A DNA stretch of 64,000 bases, taken from JAAXHF01 sp965242605 (GTDB taxonomy: Bacteria; Desulfobacterota; Binatia; Bin18). The notes under the pieces are model-generated. The model saw only the letters and a list, made by a program, of their open reading frames with translations, searched no databases and had not been told where the DNA came from. The stretch spans positions 248,001-312,000 of the forward strand of contig CBDESS010000004.1 in assembly GCA_965242605.1 (NCBI GenBank), written 5' to 3'. The position numbers and the translations under genes are program-made. Below are positions 15,962 to 24,600 of the stretch, one piece after another (the first letter of the stretch is position 1; every line of letters begins with the position of its first letter).

Positions 15962-16579
15962 ATGTCTGACACCATCAAGCTGTACGATTTCCCCATGTCC
16001 CCACGGGTCCGCAAGGTCCGCATCGTGCTGGCCGAAAAGGGCCTGGAGTACCACAAGGTGAATATCGATATCACCAAGGGCGAGCAGAAAACGCCCGACT
16101 ATCTGGCCATCAACCCCCACGGGAAGGTGCCAGCGCTCCAGGACAAGGCGACGACCGTGTACGAGTCAACTATTATCATGGAGTACCTAAACGACGCCTA
16201 CCCAGACCCGGCCCTGCTGCCTCAAGACCCCGGCCAACGCGCCCGGGCGCGTGTCCTCATGCACTACGCCGACAATCCGTATGAGAGCGCTATCGCCACC
16301 TTGGCCGGGGAAATCGTCTTCAAGCCGATGCAGGGCGGCAGCCCGGATGAGGCGGTAGTGGGCCAAGCCACGGCCGACCTGAATGTCTGCTTTGACAGAA
16401 TCGCCCAAGAGTTGGGCAACCAGGACTATCTCTTAGCCTCGGGCTTCAGCCTGGCCGATATCGCGTATGTCTCCTGGTCGCTGCTGTTTCCTCTGCTCAA
16501 GGTCACGGTCCCTCACCCCAGGGTCAAGGCATGGCTTAGGCGCGTACAAGAGCGGCCGAGCGTTCAGGCCGCAGGATAA
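15962..16579 (+). CDS. Glutathione S-transferase family protein
   Basis: This 205-residue protein starts at ATG 15962 behind AAGGAGG. Residues 1-80 form the thioredoxin-like GSH-binding domain (KLYDFPMSPRVRKVRIVLAEKGL, NPHGKVPAL with the cis-Pro, and the ESTIIMEYL glutathione-contact segment). Residues 90-205 form the helical domain, with GFSLADIAYV as the N-capping box. Ser9 or Arg11 takes the activating position. Beta/theta-like GSTs of this size usually act in detoxification or dehalogenation. Confidence 0.87.
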   Translation: MSDTIKLYDFPMSPRVRKVRIVLAEKGLEYHKVNIDITKGEQKTPDYLAINPHGKVPALQDKATTVYESTIIMEYLNDAYPDPALLPQDPGQRARARVLMHYADNPYESAIATLAGEIVFKPMQGGSPDEAVVGQATADLNVCFDRIAQELGNQDYLLASGFSLADIAYVSWSLLFPLLKVTVPHPRVKAWLRRVQERPSVQAAG

Positions 16580-16632
16580 CAAGGGCGAAACCGGAGACAG
16601 CAAGCGGCCAGACATGGGGGTACTCCAGCACG

Positions 16633-17307
16633 ATGTTCAGCGGGATTATTGAGACAAGCGGGACGATTACCCGGATTGACGCCATCGCTGAGGGGGTGCG
16701 GCTGAGCCTGTCGAGCGCGCTGCCGGGGGCTGAGCTCAGTCTTGGGGAAAGTATTTGTGTCAACGGGACCTGCCTGACGGTGACCGACATTGGTAACTCG
16801 GGGCTGATCTTTGAGGTCTCGGCCGAGTCGCTGCGGCGCACAAACCTGGGCGGTCTTGGGCCAGGCTCGGTCGTTAACCTTGAGCGCTCGCTGCGGCTCG
16901 AGGACCGTTTGTCTGGCCATCTGGTCTTTGGCCATGTGGACGGCCTCGGCTCGGTGACCTCGATTCGGGCCGAGGGAGATTCGTTTCTGTACACGTTTGC
17001 GATTCCGCGTGAGTTGAGCCGCTATCTGGTCGAAAAGGGCTCGGTTGCGGTGGACGGCATCAGCCTGACGGTTTTTGACTGTCGGCCAGGGTCCTTCACC
17101 TGCGCGATCATTCCCCATACCTACCAGCTCACGACCCTCAAACACCGCCAGCCCGGCGACCGGGTCAATATCGAGACCGATATGCAGGGCAAGTATATTG
17201 AGCAGTTTGTCAAAGAGACGGTTGAGGGCTATCTGTCGGGTCCGCTCCAGGAGCTGCGCGACGAGCTGGCCGCGCTCAGACGGCAGGTGCAAGAGCCGAA
17301 ACAGTGA
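16633..17307 (+). CDS. ribE: Riboflavin synthase, alpha chain
   Basis: This 224-residue protein has two tandem lumazine-binding barrels. Barrel 1 starts MFSGIIETSGTI and contains SICVNGTCLTV; barrel 2 starts at GHLVFGHVDGLGSV and contains VAVDGISLTV. The enzyme dismutates two 6,7-dimethyl-8-ribityllumazine molecules to riboflavin. No other rib genes are adjacent. A C-terminal amphipathic tail is present as in trimeric synthases. The many flavin enzymes in this window make a flavin supply gene unsurprising but not diagnostic. Confidence 0.93.
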   Translation: MFSGIIETSGTITRIDAIAEGVRLSLSSALPGAELSLGESICVNGTCLTVTDIGNSGLIFEVSAESLRRTNLGGLGPGSVVNLERSLRLEDRLSGHLVFGHVDGLGSVTSIRAEGDSFLYTFAIPRELSRYLVEKGSVAVDGISLTVFDCRPGSFTCAIIPHTYQLTTLKHRQPGDRVNIETDMQGKYIEQFVKETVEGYLSGPLQELRDELAALRRQVQEPKQ

Positions 17308-17370
17308 AACGTGTCTGCGACCTTAATTGACCCGCTGTCGGCGATACGATAGCAAGGGCTGCGACAGTGC

Positions 17371-17385
17371 GCGTGTCAGACACGC
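17371..17385. promoter_or_regulatory. Perfect 15-base palindrome upstream of the ferredoxin gene
   Basis: GCGTGTC-A-GACACGC is a perfect inverted repeat with a one-base centre, 37 bases before the ferredoxin ATG and 63 bases after the ribE stop. A related half-site (CGTGTCTG) follows the ribE stop. The geometry suits a dimeric repressor operator; a hairpin with such a tiny loop is less likely. The regulator is unknown. Confidence 0.4.
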
Positions 17386-17422
17386 CTGAACAAAAGCGGA
17401 GCATACAGGAAGGAGAACAACC

Positions 17423-17776
17423 ATGACCTACATCATCACCCGGCTGTGTCGGGACTGCCTTGACACCGGCTGTGTAGCTGTCTGCCCGGTAGACTGCATC
17501 TATAAATACAGTGGTGATGACCATGAGCAGTTTCCCAACCAGCTCTACATTCATCCTGACGAATGTATTGACTGTGGGGCGTGTGAGCCGGAATGCCCCT
17601 GGCAGGCCATTTTTGAGGAGGTGGCCGTCCCTGATGTGTTTGCCGAGGACACGCCCTTGAACTACGCGATGGTTGGGCCGATCGACGACTTTGAGGTCGC
17701 CGTCCACGAGAAACCGAAGAACCCCTCGCCCGAAGAAATCCAGGCCAATAAAGAGAAATGGGGCTGGGAAGGCTGA
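17423..17776 (+). CDS. Ferredoxin with two Fe-S cluster motifs (FdxA-like)
   Basis: This 117-residue protein has one cluster region near residues 9-23 (CRDCLDTGCVAVCPVDC) and a second near residues 51-63 (CIDCGACEPECPW). The irregular first motif, with spacing wider than CxxCxxC, is typical of 7Fe ferredoxins with a 3Fe-4S and a 4Fe-4S cluster. It acts as a soluble electron carrier. AAGGAG precedes the ATG. A palindrome lies upstream. Confidence 0.88.
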   Translation: MTYIITRLCRDCLDTGCVAVCPVDCIYKYSGDDHEQFPNQLYIHPDECIDCGACEPECPWQAIFEEVAVPDVFAEDTPLNYAMVGPIDDFEVAVHEKPKNPSPEEIQANKEKWGWEG

Positions 17777-17817
17777 CGGCCACAAGGCAAAGGGCCATGT
17801 GGCCTGTCCCGGCCTCG

Positions 17818-18429
17818 TCAGGCGCTGCGCTTCAGCTCCTCTTCAACCAGGACCAAGCGGTCGTTGCCAAAAAACATGGAGCCGTTGACAAACATGGTCG
17901 GCGTGCCATAGCCGCCCCGCCGCATGAGCTCGTCGGTGTTGGCCCGGATGCGGTCTTTGTAGTCCTGGCGGGCGATTTTGTCGAAATACTCCTGCGGGTC
18001 AAGCCCAACCTCCTCCACAATGGTGCGCAGCACCGTGTCCTGGCTGATGTCCTTGTCCTCCCCCCAATAGGCCTCAAACACGCGGGAGCTGTAGGGCAGA
18101 AAGGTGCTCGGATGCTCCAGCGCTACGAGGGCACCGCGCAGGGCTTTGACCGAGTTGACCGGAAACACGCTGGGCGGATTCTTGATGGTGAGCGCGTAAT
18201 AGTGCGCCCAGTCCTGCATGTCCTTGGCCATATACTTTTGCTTGGCCGCAACGCCCTTCTCGCGGAACTCGTAGACCGACGGATTGATCGTATTGAAGAT
18301 GCCGCCGACCAGAATGGGCCGCCAGCTTAAGGCGGCGGTGTACTTCCGGCACAAGCCGTCAATTCGGGTAAAAGCCAAATACGTCCAGGGGCTGGAATAG
18401 TCATAAAAAAACTCTACCTGAGCAGCCAT
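17818..18429 (-). CDS. 2-hydroxychromene-2-carboxylate isomerase / DsbA-like thioredoxin-fold protein
   Basis: This 203-residue protein starts at ATG 18429 behind AGGAG. VEFFYDYSSPWTYLAF places a Ser, rather than CxxC, at the active-site position, as in kappa-class GST-like HCCA isomerases. YGTPTMFVNGSMFFG near the C-terminus is the cis-Pro and loop segment of the fold. HCCA isomerases act in aromatic-ring degradation using glutathione; the substrate here is unproven. The downstream end of the alpha/beta hydrolase gene is 22 bases away. Confidence 0.83.
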   Translation of the reverse strand: MAAQVEFFYDYSSPWTYLAFTRIDGLCRKYTAALSWRPILVGGIFNTINPSVYEFREKGVAAKQKYMAKDMQDWAHYYALTIKNPPSVFPVNSVKALRGALVALEHPSTFLPYSSRVFEAYWGEDKDISQDTVLRTIVEEVGLDPQEYFDKIARQDYKDRIRANTDELMRRGGYGTPTMFVNGSMFFGNDRLVLVEEELKRSA

Positions 18430-18451
18430 GGGTGTTCTCCTTTGCAAGTGG

Positions 18452-19201
18452 CTAGGGGGTCAGGAAATCGGCGATCAGCCGGTTCATTTCCTGGGCATAG
18501 GCAAGGTGGATATTGTGTTTGCCGTCGGCAAAAAGATGCAGACGTGAGCCGGCAATGCCTTGGTACAGGACATCCGCATGAAAGCGCGGGACGAGCGGGT
18601 CTTTTTCGCCGTGCAGAATACAAGTCGGACACCGAATCTCAGCCAAGCGCTGGCGGCACACATCGCCCCCGGCTTTGTACAGGGCTTGCATCGCATCGCA
18701 CCAGCTCGTCCACAGCTCCTGTAGCTCATCGCCGTACAGCGCGCCCATCGCTTTGCGCATCCGGGGCGACCAGGACGACACGGAGCGGGTTTTTTCATAG
18801 CCCTCGATATCCTGGCGGCTGATATAGGCGTTGCCGCCCCAGACGACGAGTTTTTCGACCTGCCGGGGATGGGCCAAGGTCAGCAGCAGAGCGGTGATCG
18901 CGCCGTCGCTCCAGCCCCCAACAGCGTATGCCCCACAGCCCAGATGGGCCAGCAGGGCTACACAGTCTTCGGCGTCCCGGCGGTAGAAATCCAGCGGAAA
19001 ATCGCGCTTGGGCGGGCGTGACTTGCCATAGCCACGCGGGTCAAAGGTGATCACCCGAACCCCCAGCTCGGGCAGCTGTTCGAGCTGGGGACCAAAGTCC
19101 GACTGGCCAGCTCCGAGTGCGCCGGGAATCAAGACCAGCGGCGGGCCGTGTCCACAGTCTTCGTAGTACAACCTGACCCCCCTGACCTGTGCATACGGCA
19201 T
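18452..19201 (-). CDS. Alpha/beta hydrolase, valacyclovirase (BPHL)-like
   Basis: This 249-residue alpha/beta-hydrolase has the nucleophile elbow GGWSDGA (Ser98), FDPRGYGKSRPP at about 53-64, the acid in HGEKDPLVP (about 205) and the catalytic His in DGKHNIHLAY (about 230). The GWSDGA elbow is characteristic of the BPHL/valacyclovir-hydrolase group that cleaves alpha-amino-acid esters, although activity cannot be inferred with confidence. GAGGAGG precedes the ATG. It forms a two-gene unit with the isomerase. Confidence 0.83.
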   Translation of the reverse strand: MPYAQVRGVRLYYEDCGHGPPLVLIPGALGAGQSDFGPQLEQLPELGVRVITFDPRGYGKSRPPKRDFPLDFYRRDAEDCVALLAHLGCGAYAVGGWSDGAITALLLTLAHPRQVEKLVVWGGNAYISRQDIEGYEKTRSVSSWSPRMRKAMGALYGDELQELWTSWCDAMQALYKAGGDVCRQRLAEIRCPTCILHGEKDPLVPRFHADVLYQGIAGSRLHLFADGKHNIHLAYAQEMNRLIADFLTP

Positions 19202-19344
19202 GTCCTCACCTCCTCTGATTGCCCCACACTGATAGCACGAGCGTGACCAAGAGAGAACCGGGCGGTAGCTCTCTTGCAGAACTCACCGATCTCTGCCACA
19301 ACACACGGGGCCTCACAAGGACCTCTGGACGACAAGAGGGGCGT

Positions 19345-19941
19345 ATGAAAACCGTAGGATTGACTGGCGGGATCGGCTCGGGCAAGAGCACCGTCTCCCA
19401 ACTGCTGGCAGAACTCGGCGCGCTTGTCATTGACGCCGATAGGGTCGGTCACGAAATCTACCTGCCGGGCAAAGAAGCCTGGAGGCAGGTCACGGCCGCC
19501 TTCGGCCCGGAGATTGTGGCCGCGGATCAAACCATCGACCGGAAAAAACTCGGCTCGATTGTGTTTGGCAGCCCCGAGGCGCTCCAGCGGCTAAACGCCA
19601 TCGTTCATCCCCTGATGTTCCAGGACATCGCCCGGCGTATTCAGGACACACGTGCCGCGGGGTTTTCTGGGCCTATCGTGGTTGAGGCGGCCATCCTGAT
19701 CGAGGCCAGCTGGAGGCCCCTGGTTGACGAGGTGTGGCTGGTTGAGGCCAGCGTGCAGGCCGTGGTTGAGCGCGTCTCAGCCCAACGTGGCTTGGCGGTC
19801 AGCGAGACCGAGGCCCGCATTGCCAGTCAGTTGTCCAACGCCGAACGGCGCAAACACGCCCAGCTCGTGATCCACAATGACGGCTCGCTGGCCGACCTCA
19901 AGCGCCGGGTCAATCAGGCCTGGGAGCGGCTGGCAGCATGA
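19345..19941 (+). CDS. coaE: Dephospho-CoA kinase
   Basis: This 198-residue kinase of the last CoA-synthesis step phosphorylates the 3' hydroxyl of dephospho-CoA. The P-loop is GGIGSGKST at residues 8-16, followed by ADRVGHEIY (substrate Asp). HPLM, then PIVVEAAIL and the lid RVSAQRGL with RIASQLSNAERRKHA complete the CoaE signature. The start is the ATG in front of KTVGLTGG; the frame extends upstream, but nothing there resembles the family. Its last codons overlap the next gene (ATGA). Confidence 0.93.
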   Translation: MKTVGLTGGIGSGKSTVSQLLAELGALVIDADRVGHEIYLPGKEAWRQVTAAFGPEIVAADQTIDRKKLGSIVFGSPEALQRLNAIVHPLMFQDIARRIQDTRAAGFSGPIVVEAAILIEASWRPLVDEVWLVEASVQAVVERVSAQRGLAVSETEARIASQLSNAERRKHAQLVIHNDGSLADLKRRVNQAWERLAA

Positions 19942-20612
19942 GAGGCTTGGCGGTCAAAGGCGTCATCTTTGATATGGACGGCACCCTGGCCGACTCGGTG
20001 GAATACTTCTACCAGGTCTCACTGGAAGTCCTGGAGATTGCCGGCGTCCCCCCGCCCTCCCGGGAACGAGTGTACGCGCTGATGCGGGTCGGGGATGACA
20101 ACCCGCTGCTCAAGCTCTTTCCGCCCGGCCATCCAGACCCGGCGGCCACCCTCAAACGCATTGTTGACGCCCGGATGGACGCCTGGATGGAGCACTATCA
20201 CCACAAGACCGCGGCCATTCCGGGCAGCCTGGAGCTACTCAGGCATCTGCACACCCGAGGCCTGCGGCTCGGCATTGCCACCTCGTCAAGCCGCGCTCTG
20301 CCGTTTCTGGATCACTGGGGGGTCCGCCATCTGTTCAGCGGCATTATCGGCCGGGAGGATGTCGAGCACAAAAAGCCCCACCCTGAGCCGATTCTCAAAT
20401 GTCTGGAGTGCCTCGCCCTCCAGCCGCACGAAGCGGTGTATATTGGCGACTCGCCAATCGATGTGCAAGCCAGCCGAGCCGCGGGTTCGCATACCGTCGG
20501 TGTCTTGACCGGCACCAGCGACCGCGCAGTCATGCTGCGCCACGCGCCAGACCATATTCTGGACAGTGTGGCTGAGTTGCCAGACATTCTGGCCACGCAA
20601 CAGGGAGGATAA
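19938..20612 (+). CDS. HAD-superfamily phosphatase (phosphoglycolate phosphatase/beta-PGM-like)
   Basis: This 224-residue HAD hydrolase has motif I DMDGTLADS (Asp13 nucleophile), motif II IATSSSR, motif III Lys in EHKKPHPEP, and motif IV YIGDSPIDVQASRAAG. A helical cap of the subclass I type lies between motifs I and II. Gph/PGM-like members dephosphorylate small phospho-sugars or phosphoglycolate; the substrate is not resolved. It overlaps coaE by four bases. Confidence 0.87.
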   Translation: MRGLAVKGVIFDMDGTLADSVEYFYQVSLEVLEIAGVPPPSRERVYALMRVGDDNPLLKLFPPGHPDPAATLKRIVDARMDAWMEHYHHKTAAIPGSLELLRHLHTRGLRLGIATSSSRALPFLDHWGVRHLFSGIIGREDVEHKKPHPEPILKCLECLALQPHEAVYIGDSPIDVQASRAAGSHTVGVLTGTSDRAVMLRHAPDHILDSVAELPDILATQQGG

Positions 20613-20615
20613 GGG

Positions 20616-21083
20616 ATGGGACATCTGCTTGGCATCGCCGTGCGCCGTGCCTCACGCGCACCAATGGAAACCCGAGCCAGGGTCCACATCGGTCAACACA
20701 GTGGTCTTCAGGGCGACTATCGGGGCAAATACGGCCCGCGTCAGATCACTGTCCTGTCTCAAGAGGCGTGGCAGGCCACCTGTCAGGACCTCCAGACCGA
20801 GCTATTGTGGACGACCCGCCGGGCCAACCTGCTCATCAGTGGCATTGAGCTAGAGCAAACGACCCGTCACGTTCTGCGCATCGGCCCGGTCAGACTGACT
20901 ATTACCGGCGAAACCGACCCCTGCCAGCGGATGGACATGCAGCACATGGGGTTACGCCAAGCCCTCGTCCCGGCTTGGCGGGGCGGGGTGACGTGTTTTG
21001 TCCTGAGCGAGGGCGAGATTCGTCTTGGCGATGAGGTCGATCTGCTGTCCGATGGAGAGTGTACGCATAAGAGAAATCTGTAG
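20616..21083 (+). CDS. MOSC domain protein
   Basis: This 155-residue protein has GDYRGKYGPRQITVL (about 33-47), RRANLLISGI and a conserved Cys in TGETDPCQRMD near residue 106, the position of the MOSC catalytic Cys that carries sulfur or binds molybdenum cofactor. The domain is complete and stands alone, as in YiiM-like proteins that reduce N-hydroxylated compounds. It starts 3 bases after the HAD stop, in a unit with coaE. Confidence 0.82.
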   Translation: MGHLLGIAVRRASRAPMETRARVHIGQHSGLQGDYRGKYGPRQITVLSQEAWQATCQDLQTELLWTTRRANLLISGIELEQTTRHVLRIGPVRLTITGETDPCQRMDMQHMGLRQALVPAWRGGVTCFVLSEGEIRLGDEVDLLSDGECTHKRNL

Positions 21084-21160
21084 GCAATAACGCTCCGGCT
21101 CAGGGAGTTGCGGCATACCCGCCTCTCCTCACTTTTGACCTTTGCCCTGTGGCTTTCCTC

Positions 21161-21694
21161 CTAGCCCTCCAGCGTCCACACATCGCACCACACCTCTGCC
21201 GGCCGGCCCGGTCCGGGGAGAGACAGGGTGCGTATCGTGGCCACCACTCCCAGGGGCACGGCCTCAGCCGCCAGGGCTTTCAGTTGCACGATAACGCTGG
21301 CCGGCAAACGGCCAAGTGGCACGCGCTGCGGCACATCCTCCCTGTCCCGCCACTCGCCGCTTACCGCAATCGTGTCCTCATCCAGATATTCCAGCGACAG
21401 CCGGCGCGCCCGGCCGGTCATAAAGGCGGCAGTCCGCCCCGCCGCTTGGTTGAGTCCTTCCAGACGGACGTTTTCGGCCAGCCGCGGGGTGAGATAGGCG
21501 ACCGAATACGGAGACAGCCGTGGCGGGGTGTCTGCCATATCAAACAGCGCACCGGGGTCCTGGCGCAAGCGGATGATAGACGGCCCATCCGTCACCAGAC
21601 GGAAGGCCCGCTCATACGGAACTGCGGCCGCATCGTCCGCGCTGTCAAGCAGCACAATCTCTTCGGAGGCCACACGCTCGTCGGGCATCTTCAT
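21161..21694 (-). CDS. Hypothetical protein downstream of the SDR gene
   Basis: This 177-residue soluble protein is not recognised as any family. It has no membrane segment or Cys cluster. It shows two hydrophobic beta-rich stretches (about 100-120 and 130-160) and ends PAEVWCDVWTLEG. Its ATG lies 2 bases after the stop of the SDR gene, so the two are cotranscribed, and it may modify or partner the dehydrogenase. Confidence 0.6.
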   Translation of the reverse strand: MKMPDERVASEEIVLLDSADDAAAVPYERAFRLVTDGPSIIRLRQDPGALFDMADTPPRLSPYSVAYLTPRLAENVRLEGLNQAAGRTAAFMTGRARRLSLEYLDEDTIAVSGEWRDREDVPQRVPLGRLPASVIVQLKALAAEAVPLGVVATIRTLSLPGPGRPAEVWCDVWTLEG

Positions 21695-21696
21695 CG

Positions 21697-22467
21697 CTAA
21701 ATCAACGACCGCGACTGACAGCCATCAACGGTAATACACGCCCCGGATACCCAGTTTGCCCGGCCCGAAGCCAGGAACACCACCACATCGGCCACCTCCT
21801 CAACCGTGCCAAAGCGGCCGGCCGGCAGCTCGGCCTTGATGAACGCCGCAATGCCCTCTGGATTCTCCCGCTGACGCCGCTCCCACGACCCGCCGGGGAA
21901 CAGAATCGAGCCAGGCGCGACGCTGTTGACCCGAACGCTATGCGGGGCCAGCTCACGCGCCATTTCTTTGGACAGGCTGATCATGGCCGCTTTGGAGGCG
22001 TTATACGTCATCGGCCCGCCCCACTCGCGGCCATAGATCGAGCTGATGTTGATGATGCAGCCGCTCTTGTGCTCCTGCATAGCCGGCACGACCAGCCGGC
22101 ACAGCTCAAGGGCCGAAAAGAAGTTGAGCGCGAAGCCCCTGTGCCAGTCCTCACCCGAGGCCTCCAGATTCCCGCCCGGACGCGAGCCGCCAACATTGTT
22201 GACCAGGATGTCAATGGCCGCGTACTCCTGGCGCGTTGCCTCAACCCAGCCCCTGGCCTGGCTCTCGTTCGAGACATCGAGGGCGGTAGCCAGGACCTGG
22301 CCGCCCTGGCCGCGGATTTCCTCGGCAGTCCGCTCCAGCGATTCCCGGCCTCGCGCACAGACGCTGAGGCGGCAGCCTTCAACGGCCAGACCCAGCGCAA
22401 TCGCCTTGCCGATCCCGCGGCTGGCCCCGCTGACCATCGCGACTTTCCCGGTAAGTCCCAGCTCCAT
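21697..22467 (-). CDS. Short-chain dehydrogenase/reductase
   Basis: This 256-residue classical SDR has the NAD(P) motif SGASRGIG (13-20), NNVGG (about 89-93), Ser in IINISSIYG, and the active-site pair YNASK (about 157-161). The C-terminus ASGRANWVSGACITVDGG-like segment is the usual SDR ending. The start is the ATG in MELGLTGKVAMV behind GAGGGAG. FabG-like oxidoreductases act on 3-hydroxyacyl or ring alcohol substrates. It is divergent from the enoyl-CoA hydratase gene. Confidence 0.88.
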   Translation of the reverse strand: MELGLTGKVAMVSGASRGIGKAIALGLAVEGCRLSVCARGRESLERTAEEIRGQGGQVLATALDVSNESQARGWVEATRQEYAAIDILVNNVGGSRPGGNLEASGEDWHRGFALNFFSALELCRLVVPAMQEHKSGCIINISSIYGREWGGPMTYNASKAAMISLSKEMARELAPHSVRVNSVAPGSILFPGGSWERRQRENPEGIAAFIKAELPAGRFGTVEEVADVVVFLASGRANWVSGACITVDGCQSRSLI

Positions 22468-22607
22468 AGCTCCCTCCGCTGTGTGTACTCTCCGGTGTAC
22501 ATAGCCTGTCCGCGGCTGAACTGCCAAGGGCCTGAACAAGCCTTGCCAGCCTCCGGCCTGTCCAGATAGACTAGGCAGACGCTTGAAACACGGCAGGGAG
22601 GGACAAC

Positions 22608-23330
22608 ATGCCAGAGCATTTTGTGCTGGCCACAGACGGCCGGATTGCCACGCTGACCTTCAACCGGCCCGAAAAACGCAATCCGCTGAACGAGGAGAGC
22701 TTGCACGAACTCGAAGGGCGGCTCCATCAGGTCCGCGATGACCCCGCGGTTCGGGTCATGATCTTCACCGGCACGGGCAACACCTTTTGTGCCGGGGCCG
22801 ACCTGACCCAGACCAAGGGGATAGCCGACAGGCACGAGCGGGAGCGTATCTTCGCCAGCTATCGGCAGCGCCGGGGGCGTCTGGTGGGGCGTATTCTGCA
22901 CACCCTGGTCCACCTTGAGCCGATGACCATTGCGGCGGTCAACGGCTATGCGGTCGGTGGCGGCTGGGCGCTGGCCCTGGGCTGTGATTTTCGGATCGCG
23001 GTAGAGGAAGCCCAATTCTGGTTTCCCGAAGTCGACCTCGGGGTGCCACTCAGCCCCGATTCAACCGCCTTGCTGACCGCCCATGTCGGCCCGACGCTGG
23101 CCAAAGAGATCATCATCACCTGCCGCCGGTATAGGGCCGAGGAATTAGTCCCCCTCGGGCTGCTCAACCGGGTGGTCAAAAAGGACGCCCTCGCCGCCAC
23201 GGTAGGCGAGCTGGCCGACAGCCTGGTTGACAAGAATCCCAAAGCCGCGGTCGCCGCCAAGGCGACGGTCAACGCCGCCGCGTTCGGAGGAGCGGTCGTC
23301 AGCCCGGACCTGCTCTTGAGCAGGGACTAA
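22608..23330 (+). CDS. Enoyl-CoA hydratase/isomerase family protein
   Basis: This 240-residue crotonase-fold protein has the CoA-binding segment RPEKRNPLN, the oxyanion loops FCAGADL (about 62-68) and AVGGGWALALGCDFRIA (about 108-124), and a Glu in WFPEVDLGV (about 143) at the place of one catalytic Glu. It hydrates or isomerises an enoyl-CoA. It is the first gene of a plus-strand acyl-CoA unit that continues with an acyl-CoA dehydrogenase. GGGAGG precedes the ATG. Confidence 0.87.
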   Translation: MPEHFVLATDGRIATLTFNRPEKRNPLNEESLHELEGRLHQVRDDPAVRVMIFTGTGNTFCAGADLTQTKGIADRHERERIFASYRQRRGRLVGRILHTLVHLEPMTIAAVNGYAVGGGWALALGCDFRIAVEEAQFWFPEVDLGVPLSPDSTALLTAHVGPTLAKEIIITCRRYRAEELVPLGLLNRVVKKDALAATVGELADSLVDKNPKAAVAAKATVNAAAFGGAVVSPDLLLSRD

Positions 23331-23399
23331 CAGGGCTGGAGGCGCGGGGGAGAGTTTCTGCCCGTCCGCCTGTCGCCTCTACAAGTCCAGGAGAGCTGT

Positions 23400-24554
23400 A
23401 TGCCGTCTATAGAACACTGCCCTGAAATCCGTGAAGAGATTCGCAAGCTGTGTCGCAAATATCCAGATGAATACTGGCGCAGACTCGATAAAGCAGACGA
23501 GTATCCCGAACACTTTGTTCAGGAGTTGACCGATGCCGGTTGGCTGGCCGCGCTGATTCCAGAGCAGTACGGCGGCTCGGGCCTGACGGTTCGGGAAGCC
23601 AGTGTGATCCTCGAAGAAGTCAACCGCTCAGGCGGCAACGCCGCCGCCTGCCACGCCCAGATGTACATCATGGGTGCGCTGCTCCGCCACGGCAGCGACG
23701 CACAAAAAGAGCGCTATCTGCCCAAAATTGCCAGCGGTGAGCTTCGCCTCCAGGCGTTTGGCGTCACCGAGCCCAACGCCGGCTCAGACACGACCCGGCT
23801 CGAAACCTTCGCCCGCAAGGACGGGGACTACTACATTGTGAACGGGGCCAAGATTTTTATCTCCCGCGTCCAGCACTCCGACATGCTGCTGCTGCTGGCA
23901 CGGACCACGCCGGCGGCCGAGTGCTCCAAAAAGACGCTGGGGCTGAGCGTGTTCCTGGTCGATCTGAAACAGGCTGGCCCCGCGGTTGAGGTGCGAAAAA
24001 TTGACGCCATGATCAATCACGAAACCAACCAGCTCTTCTTCCACGATCTCAAAGTTCCCAAAGAAAATCTGATCGGCGAAGAAAACCGGGGCTTCTCCTA
24101 TATTCTGGACGGCATGAACGCCGAGCGCATTCTGGTCGCAGCCGAGTCGGTCGGCGACGCGCGCTGGTTTATCGACCGCGCCGTCACATACGGCAAAGAG
24201 CGCGTCATCTTTGGCCGCCCGATCGCCCAGAACCAGGGCATCCAGTTTCCGCTCGCCCAGGCCTACGCCCAGACCGAGGCCGCCGACCTGATGCGGTTTC
24301 GGGCCGCCGAGCTGTTCGACACCGGCCAACCGTGCGGACCCGAGGCCAACATGGCCAAGCTGCTGTGTGCCCAAGCGGCCTGGGCCGCGGCCAACGCGGC
24401 CCTCGACACCCACGGCGGCTACGGCTTTGCCACCGAGTATGACGTGGAGCGCAAGTTCCGCGAGTGCCGCCTGTTCACCATTGCCCCAATCTCGAACAAT
24501 ATGGTCCTCAACTATGTGGCCGAGCATGTGCTGGGGATGCCACGCTCGTACTAA
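23400..24554 (+). CDS. Acyl-CoA dehydrogenase
   Basis: This 384-residue flavoprotein has N-terminal helical, central beta (FGVTEPNAGSDTTRLETFARK) and C-terminal helical domains. HGGYGFATEYDVERKFRECRL is the C-terminal FAD-binding segment. The segment where most family members carry the catalytic Glu (IYEGT) reads TIAPISNNM, so the base, if any, lies elsewhere. It would introduce an alpha-beta double bond into an acyl-CoA. It is the second gene of the acyl-CoA unit, behind CAGGAGAG. Confidence 0.87.
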   Translation: MPSIEHCPEIREEIRKLCRKYPDEYWRRLDKADEYPEHFVQELTDAGWLAALIPEQYGGSGLTVREASVILEEVNRSGGNAAACHAQMYIMGALLRHGSDAQKERYLPKIASGELRLQAFGVTEPNAGSDTTRLETFARKDGDYYIVNGAKIFISRVQHSDMLLLLARTTPAAECSKKTLGLSVFLVDLKQAGPAVEVRKIDAMINHETNQLFFHDLKVPKENLIGEENRGFSYILDGMNAERILVAAESVGDARWFIDRAVTYGKERVIFGRPIAQNQGIQFPLAQAYAQTEAADLMRFRAAELFDTGQPCGPEANMAKLLCAQAAWAAANAALDTHGGYGFATEYDVERKFRECRLFTIAPISNNMVLNYVAEHVLGMPRSY

Positions 24555-24600
24555 AGGACTGAACCCCGTGTCTTGAACTCGATATCCCACAGGAGGCAGC

